From positions 1-18,783 of the forward strand of contig VBCQ01000187.1 in assembly GCA_005882155.1 (NCBI GenBank): a DNA stretch of 18,783 bases, read 5' to 3'. Position 1 is the first letter of the stretch, and each line of letters opens with the position of its first letter. This DNA is from Betaproteobacteria bacterium. GTDB taxonomy: Bacteria; Pseudomonadota; Gammaproteobacteria; Burkholderiales; Burkholderiaceae_C. Below the pieces are notes generated by a model. It had not been told where the DNA came from, made no database searches, and worked only from the letters and a program-made list of their open reading frames with translations. The position numbers and the translations under genes are program-made. Shown here piece by piece: positions 14,785 through 18,783 of this stretch.

Positions 14785-15783
14785 ATGAAACCCATGCTCA
14801 TGTCCGACGTCGGTTGGTGCAAGGCGATGAAAGACGCTTTTGCCCAGCACGGTCTGGACGTCGATGCCCTCCTCGCCGAAGCGGGGCTTGACCTCGACAC
14901 CGCCGAAGAAATCGACCTCGGCGAGCTCACCGACGGGTTCAGCCGCGCATGGGAGCTTGCCGTCGCGAAGACCGGCAACCCCGCCATCGGCCTGACCGTA
15001 CCGTCGCATCCGCTGAATTCGCTTGGTGTGCTCTCGCATGTGGTGCTGTCGGCTTCGAACGTGCGCGACGCCTTGCAGGCGATCATGCGATTCATCCATC
15101 TGATCTCGCCGACCGCGACGATCGACTCGAGGGCCGAGGGCGATCGCTTCTTCCTGTCGCTGCAGATCGCCTCCGGCAAGCGGCCCGTGCCGCTGCAGCG
15201 CTACGATTTCTATTCGACGGTGCTGCTGCGCGGCATTCACTGGCTGACCGGCCGCAGCGTCGTGCCGCTCGTCTTTCATCGCCCGGGGCCGGCACCCGCC
15301 GAGCCGGCGCGCTGGCGCGAAGCCTTCGGCTGCAATGTCGTCTTCGGCGCGCCGGAGTGTGTCATCGAAATGGCGCTGCAAGACATCGCGTTGCCGATCC
15401 CCACTGCCGATCAGGCGGTTGCCGACTTGTGCGAGCGTATCGCCACGCAGCTCGCCGAGCAGCAAGGCGGCTCGGTGAGCATCCGCGTGCGCCAGGTGCT
15501 GATGAAGCATTTGTCGAAAGGCGACCCGCGACGCGAGACGATGGCATCGATCCTCTGCATGAGCGAGCGCACCTTGCAGCGCCGCCTCACCGAGGAAGGA
15601 ACGAGCTTCGCCGAGCTGGTCGACGAAGTGCGCCGCGAGATGGCGCAGCGCTACTTCCGGCACAGCCAGTTCAGCCCGACCGAGATCACCTTCGCGCTCG
15701 GCTTCTCCGACCCGAGCAACTTCTATCGCGCATGCAAGCGCTGGTTCGGCCGCTCGCCGAGCACGATGCGCTGCAGCAACTGA
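14785..15783 (+). CDS. AraC-family transcriptional regulator
   Basis: A 332-residue regulator. Residues ~15-200 match the style of the AraC-type arabinose-binding-like ligand domain found in OruR/ArgR-like and similar regulators (GLTVPSHPLNSLGVLSHVVL, DALQAIMRFIHLISP). Residues ~245-328 form the double helix-turn-helix: MASILCMSERTLQRRLTEEG and then EITFALGFSDPSNFYRACKRWFGRSP. ATG 14785 is chosen because GGAAG lies 9-13 bp upstream and the conserved N-terminus begins there; the open frame further upstream is non-coding in composition. It is divergent from DUF4337-greB, and the following LRV-like gene starts 6 bp after its stop. The inducer is unknown. Confidence 0.9.
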   Translation: MKPMLMSDVGWCKAMKDAFAQHGLDVDALLAEAGLDLDTAEEIDLGELTDGFSRAWELAVAKTGNPAIGLTVPSHPLNSLGVLSHVVLSASNVRDALQAIMRFIHLISPTATIDSRAEGDRFFLSLQIASGKRPVPLQRYDFYSTVLLRGIHWLTGRSVVPLVFHRPGPAPAEPARWREAFGCNVVFGAPECVIEMALQDIALPIPTADQAVADLCERIATQLAEQQGGSVSIRVRQVLMKHLSKGDPRRETMASILCMSERTLQRRLTEEGTSFAELVDEVRREMAQRYFRHSQFSPTEITFALGFSDPSNFYRACKRWFGRSPSTMRCSN

Positions 15784-15788
15784 CGCCC

Positions 15789-16277
15789 ATGCGCCGCGCC
15801 GCCACCAACATCATCGACAACGCCGAGGCGTTCGAGCGCCTCGTCGCCGAGTTGCCGGTCGACGTTGCCCGCATCAAGTCGGTCGCCGCCGCGCGGCAGC
15901 AGGTGTGGTGGGACGTGCTCGAGCGCTATCCGCATCTCGCCGTGTGGGTGGCAGGCAATCGAAGCGCGAGCGTCGAGGTCCTCGCGCACCTCGCGGTGCA
16001 CGGCGACATGCAGACGCGCTTGGCCGTCGCCTCGGCAGCCGGCCTGTCGGAAGAGGCGATGCTGCAGCTGGCGCACGACCACGACGACCTCGTTCGCATG
16101 CGCGTCGCGTGCAACCCGCAAACGTCGCGCAACGCGTTGAGCGCTCTGGTCGACGACCCCTGCACCGTCGTTCGCAAGCACGCGCAAGCGCGCCTCGCGC
16201 ACGACCTCAGCGGCACCGCGCTGCCGCCGTCGTACCTCGACGACATCTCGATGGTCGACCTGCACCTGCTCCACTGA
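15789..16277 (+). CDS. Small LRV/HEAT-like repeat protein
   Basis: A 162-residue protein, probably cytoplasmic, made of short helical repeats of about 24 residues. Examples are HLAVWVAGNRSASVEVLAHL, DMQTRLAVASAAGLSEEAML, DLVRMRVACNPQTSRNALSAL and DDPCTVVRKHAQARLA. The pattern (V/R..VA.NP.T....L..L) resembles leucine-rich-repeat-variant (LRV) or HEAT-like proteins, which usually bind proteins. It starts 6 bp after the AraC-family stop codon and is likely cotranscribed. There is no catalytic motif. I cannot name a function. Confidence 0.7.
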   Translation: MRRAATNIIDNAEAFERLVAELPVDVARIKSVAAARQQVWWDVLERYPHLAVWVAGNRSASVEVLAHLAVHGDMQTRLAVASAAGLSEEAMLQLAHDHDDLVRMRVACNPQTSRNALSALVDDPCTVVRKHAQARLAHDLSGTALPPSYLDDISMVDLHLLH

Positions 16278-16295
16278 TCCGGTTGAAATTCGTCC

Positions 16296-16321
16296 GCGCG
16301 CTCGATGAGCATCGAACGCGC
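16296..16321 (+). terminator. Stem-loop after the LRV-like gene
   Basis: GCGCGCTCGAT (16296-16306) pairs with ATCGAACGCGC (16311-16321) around GAGC, with one mismatch. It starts 19 bp after the stop codon. A short TTTT occurs at 16331-16334, too far away for a classic terminator, so confidence is modest. Confidence 0.4.
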
Positions 16322-16427
16322 GTCGCGGCGTTTTCGGCCGCTCGAATCCAGGCGGCGACCCGGCCTTCGAACGGGTGGTCCCTGCGGCCATGAGCTTGGC
16401 TTGATCGGTCAATGCAAGTCGCTGCCA

Positions 16428-16445
16428 GCGTGACGATCATCACGC
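16428..16445. promoter_or_regulatory. CRP-type palindrome (GTGA-N6-TCAC) upstream of FilF-like gene
   Basis: GCGTGACGATCATCACGC has perfect 6-bp arms (GCGTGA/TCACGC), a palindromic GATC centre and the CRP core spacing GTGA-N6-TCAC. It lies about 155 bp before the ATG at 16592. That is compatible with activation or repression depending on the unknown transcription start. Confidence 0.5.
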
Positions 16446-16591
16446 CTCGCCGCTGACGAACGCTTCACCGGCCCGGATCAGTCACCACTGCGCCGGCGCC
16501 ACATCGGGGCACAACTCATGAGGGTAGGGGTGCAGGCAGCGCGCGAAGCCTTTCACCATCACAAACGCAACAAGCTACCTGGAGATTACGC

Positions 16592-17131
16592 ATGAAACTG
16601 ATCAAGCTTTCCGCCGTTGCCGCGGCCCTCGCTTCCCTCGCCCTGTCGGCTTCGGCCATGACCTCGATCGCCGACGACGAACTGAGCCAAGTCAGCGGCC
16701 AGGACGGCGTGTCCATCGGCGGTGACCTGAAGATCAACATCGGCTCGTTCAAGTACACCGACACCGACGCCACCGGCGGCTCGGTCTCGTTCAACAACAT
16801 CGGCATCAAAGGCATGTTCACGATGACGGTGGACATCCTCAACGCCGCGGCCTTCGCCGGCACGGTGGGCGCATCGATGGTCGGCCATGGCCTGACCGCC
16901 GCCGAAGCAGCGACCAACCTCGGCCTGCTGGTGACCAACGGCGTGTACGACAACGCCAGCGATGTCGTTCAGTTCGCGTTCCCGAACGCCGGTCAGGACG
17001 CACGCCTCTCGCCGAGCATCACCGTCGGCTCGATCACGATGGGCAACAGCGTCGGCAACAAGTCGTTCGGCAGCTTCGCGATGAACAACATCGACCTGCA
17101 GGGCACCAAGATTTGGATGTGGGCTCACTGA
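16592..17131 (+). CDS. Exported FilF/DUF6160-like protein 1
   Basis: A 179-residue exported protein with a clear Sec signal (MKLIKLSAVAAALASLALSASA, in two parts, cleavage after ~residue 22). Right after the signal comes IADDELSQVSGQDGVSI, the motif found in FilF/DUF6160-like surface or pilus-associated proteins of proteobacteria. The rest is Gly/Asn/Thr-rich and beta-strand-like (GGDLKINIGSFKYTDTDA, NNIGIKGMFTMTVDIL, VGSITMGNSVGNKSFG), with no cysteines. It has a good ribosome site (GGAG, 7 bp from ATG 16592). It is the first of three tandem relatives and is followed by a stem-loop, which may make it the most expressed. The exact role is unknown. Confidence 0.75.
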   Translation: MKLIKLSAVAAALASLALSASAMTSIADDELSQVSGQDGVSIGGDLKINIGSFKYTDTDATGGSVSFNNIGIKGMFTMTVDILNAAAFAGTVGASMVGHGLTAAEAATNLGLLVTNGVYDNASDVVQFAFPNAGQDARLSPSITVGSITMGNSVGNKSFGSFAMNNIDLQGTKIWMWAH

Positions 17132-17145
17132 TAGCTCGAGTTGAC

Positions 17146-17167
17146 GGGCGCACCTGCGGGTGCGCCC
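17146..17167 (+). terminator. Stem-loop between FilF-like genes 1 and 2
   Basis: GGGCGCACC-TGCG-GGTGCGCCC is a perfect 9-bp GC-rich stem with a 4-base loop, followed by TTCTTC. It begins 14 bp after the stop codon of the first gene and 56 bp before the next start. It looks like a terminator or partial attenuator. Confidence 0.65.
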
Positions 17168-17201
17168 TTCTTCAGCAGCACCGCGCCCACACACCACGCT
17201 C

Positions 17202-17990
17202 ATGTCGCAACGTCTTGCGCTCGCCGCGAGCCTCGCCGCAGCCTTGCTGTGCGCGAGCGCGCCATTGTGTGCACAAGGCATGCGCCTCGCCGACACCGAG
17301 CTGTCCGAGGTCTGGGGCCAGGCGCTGCTCAACCTCACGAACACCAGCCTCAACGGCTACGATTTCACGCGCATCACGCTCGGCGCCGACATTCAGCTGA
17401 GCGCGAACTACAGCAACGTTCGGCTCGGCGAATACAGCTACAGCGCGCGCAATGCGACCGGCGCCGACATTGACATCGGCACGCTTCGCTTCGGCCGCAG
17501 CGACGGCAGCGAAGCGCAGCGCACGGTCAGCATCACCGACCCGTACTTCGAGTTCGTCTACAAGAACACCGGCAATGCGGCGACGCGCGAAGTCGTCGGC
17601 ATGCGGCTCGGCTTCGGCGGCATCCAGGGCGACCTCGGCGTGCAGCTCAACGCGATCAGCGGCTCGCTGCTGATCAACGCCGGCGCCAACGGCATCATCG
17701 ACTCGCACAACGACACGCTCAGCGGCAAGCGCTGGGACGGCAGCGCCTGCGGCAGCAGCTCTTGCGCGGTGACGCTGTCGCAGCTCGGCAACCTGGTCGC
17801 CGGCGACGCCAACGGCCCGAGCCGCGACTTCTTCATCTCGGTGCTCAAGCAAGGCCTGCAGTTCCCCGCGATCAACGGCGTCGTCACCGACAAGGCACTC
17901 GACGGCTTCTGGCTCAACTGGCGTGACCGCGTGTCGGCGCCGAGCATCAACCTGCCGCCGCCGCCCAACGCAGCGAAGCCGCCGGGCTGA
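17202..17990 (+). CDS. Exported FilF/DUF6160-like protein 2
   Basis: A 262-residue exported protein with a Sec signal (residues ~1-24, cleavage likely after LCA) followed by MRLADTELSEVWGQALLNL, the same AD-x-EL-x-x-V-x-G motif as its neighbours but without the DG that usually follows. The body is beta-rich with repeated Gly/Asn/Ser strands (DIQLSANYSNVRLGEYSYSA, MRLGFGGIQGDLGVQLNAI) and one close Cys pair (SACGSSSCAV, ~186-192). The C-terminus is proline-rich (SINLPPPPNAAKPPG). ATG 17202 is favoured over the open frame from 17160 because the signal peptide begins there, though no ribosome site is visible. It is 71 bp after gene 1 and 5 bp before gene 3. Confidence 0.72.
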   Translation: MSQRLALAASLAAALLCASAPLCAQGMRLADTELSEVWGQALLNLTNTSLNGYDFTRITLGADIQLSANYSNVRLGEYSYSARNATGADIDIGTLRFGRSDGSEAQRTVSITDPYFEFVYKNTGNAATREVVGMRLGFGGIQGDLGVQLNAISGSLLINAGANGIIDSHNDTLSGKRWDGSACGSSSCAVTLSQLGNLVAGDANGPSRDFFISVLKQGLQFPAINGVVTDKALDGFWLNWRDRVSAPSINLPPPPNAAKPPG

Positions 17991-17995
17991 TCATC

Positions 17996-18783
17996 ATGCG
18001 TTGTGCTTGTCTCGTTGCGCTGCGGCAGCTCGCGGCCATCGTCTCGATGGCCGTCGCCGTTGGCCACGCGCTGGCGATGCAGCCGCTTGCCGACACCGAG
18101 CTCGCGAGCGTGCATGGCCGCGACGGGCTCGCCTTCAACCTGCAGAACTTCTCGCTGTCGGGCCCGCTGACGCTGACCTACACCGCGCCCGGCGAGTCCG
18201 GCGGAAGCTTGTGGTTGGGCAACCTGTCGCTGTCGCGCTCCGACGACGCCGCGTCGACCTTCAGCGACCCCTACACCTTGCGCGTGCTGTCGCGCGGCGC
18301 CGGCCTGGCCGACGTGATCCGTCTCGGCGAGCCGCTCAACGCGAGCGGCTTGCTGAAGTGGCAGTTCGCTGCCGACTGGGGCGTCAACGCGAGCGGCATC
18401 GATTTCCAGGGCGGCGCGCTTGTCGTGCAAGACCTCGTCACACGCGGCGGCAGCGTTACGCTGACGACGCCCGCGACGCCCGGCGTCGAAGGCATCGCCT
18501 TCGGCCTCGCGCTGCGCGCCGACATCGGCAACCTGACGCTGCGCCCGCGCGGCCGCGACGATGCGAGCGAGCAGTGGCGCCTGTCGGGCATCCACCTCGG
18601 CGCCGCGAATGAAGACGGTGTGCTGCTCGGCACGCCGTGGGCGATCGCCGATGCGACGAATCAACCGGGCATCGTCAACGCGATCACCGATGCCAACGGC
18701 ACGTCGATGCTGCACATCGGCATCGGCTGGCCGACGTCCGCGGTGGGCGCGCCGCTCGCCAGCCTCGTCGTCGACAGCATCGT
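17996..18783 (+). CDS. Exported FilF/DUF6160-like protein 3, 3' end outside window
   Basis: The frame from ATG 17996 stays open to the window edge (262 complete codons seen). The start has a Sec signal (MRCACLVALRQLAAIV... to HALA, ~27 residues) followed by MQPLADTELASVHGRDGLAFNL, the shared N-terminal motif. The body again is beta-rich with Ser/Gly/Leu strands (NFSLSGPLTLTY, SLWLGNLSLSRSDD, FGLALRADIGNLTLRP). It begins 5 bp after the stop of gene 2, so translational coupling is likely. Family membership rests on the motif and arrangement; the missing C-terminus prevents a length comparison. Confidence 0.7.
   Translation, partial: MRCACLVALRQLAAIVSMAVAVGHALAMQPLADTELASVHGRDGLAFNLQNFSLSGPLTLTYTAPGESGGSLWLGNLSLSRSDDAASTFSDPYTLRVLSRGAGLADVIRLGEPLNASGLLKWQFAADWGVNASGIDFQGGALVVQDLVTRGGSVTLTTPATPGVEGIAFGLALRADIGNLTLRPRGRDDASEQWRLSGIHLGAANEDGVLLGTPWAIADATNQPGIVNAITDANGTSMLHIGIGWPTSAVGAPLASLVVDSI

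Larger units (their letters stand above)
16278..16591. other. Intergenic region before the FilF-like genes
   Basis: This 314-bp stretch has no convincing gene. It holds a stem-loop just after the LRV-like gene (16296-16321), a CRP-type palindrome (16428-16445) and the ribosome site of the next gene (GGAG, 16581-16584). No clear -35/-10 pair was found. Confidence 0.6.

Noticed and set aside
1..18783. CRISPR arrays, tRNA or rRNA genes, insertion sequences
   Set aside because: I looked for regularly spaced repeats, cloverleaf-like sequences and transposase motifs and saw none.

Overview
The window is very GC-rich DNA, densely coding on both strands, with strong G/C bias at third codon positions. 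The SpoT tail, the GreB, the CRP-type regulator and the FilF-like exported proteins suggest a betaproteobacterium, probably Burkholderiales of the Rubrivivax/Leptothrix kind. This placement is an inference from protein style; no rRNA or tRNA is present to confirm it.

Left part (1-4634, + strand): the 3' end of a spoT-type (p)ppGpp synthetase/hydrolase, a stand-alone GNAT acetyltransferase resembling the catalytic domain of protein-lysine acetyltransferase Pat, and a 1081-residue signalling ATPase (winged-helix-like N-terminus, class III nucleotide cyclase domain, AAA/STAND ATPase, TPR-like C-terminus). The cyclase domain lacks the usual catalytic Arg.

Centre (4607-12443, - strand): the most interesting part. 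It is an operon-like set of five genes. In transcription order these are a berberine-bridge-type FAD oxidase (interrupted by one TAA codon), a 563-residue protein with a LodA-N-terminus-like start, and a 577-residue protein with LodA/GoxA-like Cys and Trp motifs fused to a ferritin-like domain. They are followed by a radical SAM/SPASM maturase and a LodB/GoxB/QhpG-like flavoprotein (probably frameshifted near its 3' end). The first four genes overlap by 1-4 bases. The last is set apart by 165 bp that contain an 81-bp near-perfect palindrome. I propose a two-subunit tryptophylquinone (CTQ-type) oxidase served by both a radical SAM enzyme and a flavoprotein, combining features of the LodA/LodB and quinohemoprotein amine dehydrogenase (Qhp) systems.

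Right-centre (12558-16277): a CRP-family regulator (- strand) with the CRP DNA-reading residues and most of the cAMP pocket, then DUF4337 membrane protein and greB (- strand), divergent from an AraC-family regulator followed by a small LRV/HEAT-like repeat protein (+ strand). Right end (16592-18783, + strand): three tandem exported FilF/DUF6160-like proteins sharing an N-terminal AD-x-EL-x-x-V-x-G motif; the last runs off the window.

Regulatory thread: palindromes of the form GTGA-N6-TCAC lie upstream of the oxidase operon and of the first FilF-like gene. A 13-base word from the first palindrome recurs at a similar distance upstream of the GNAT gene. With the CRP-type regulator encoded between these targets, this suggests a local cAMP-CRP-like regulon, which is an inference that needs binding data.
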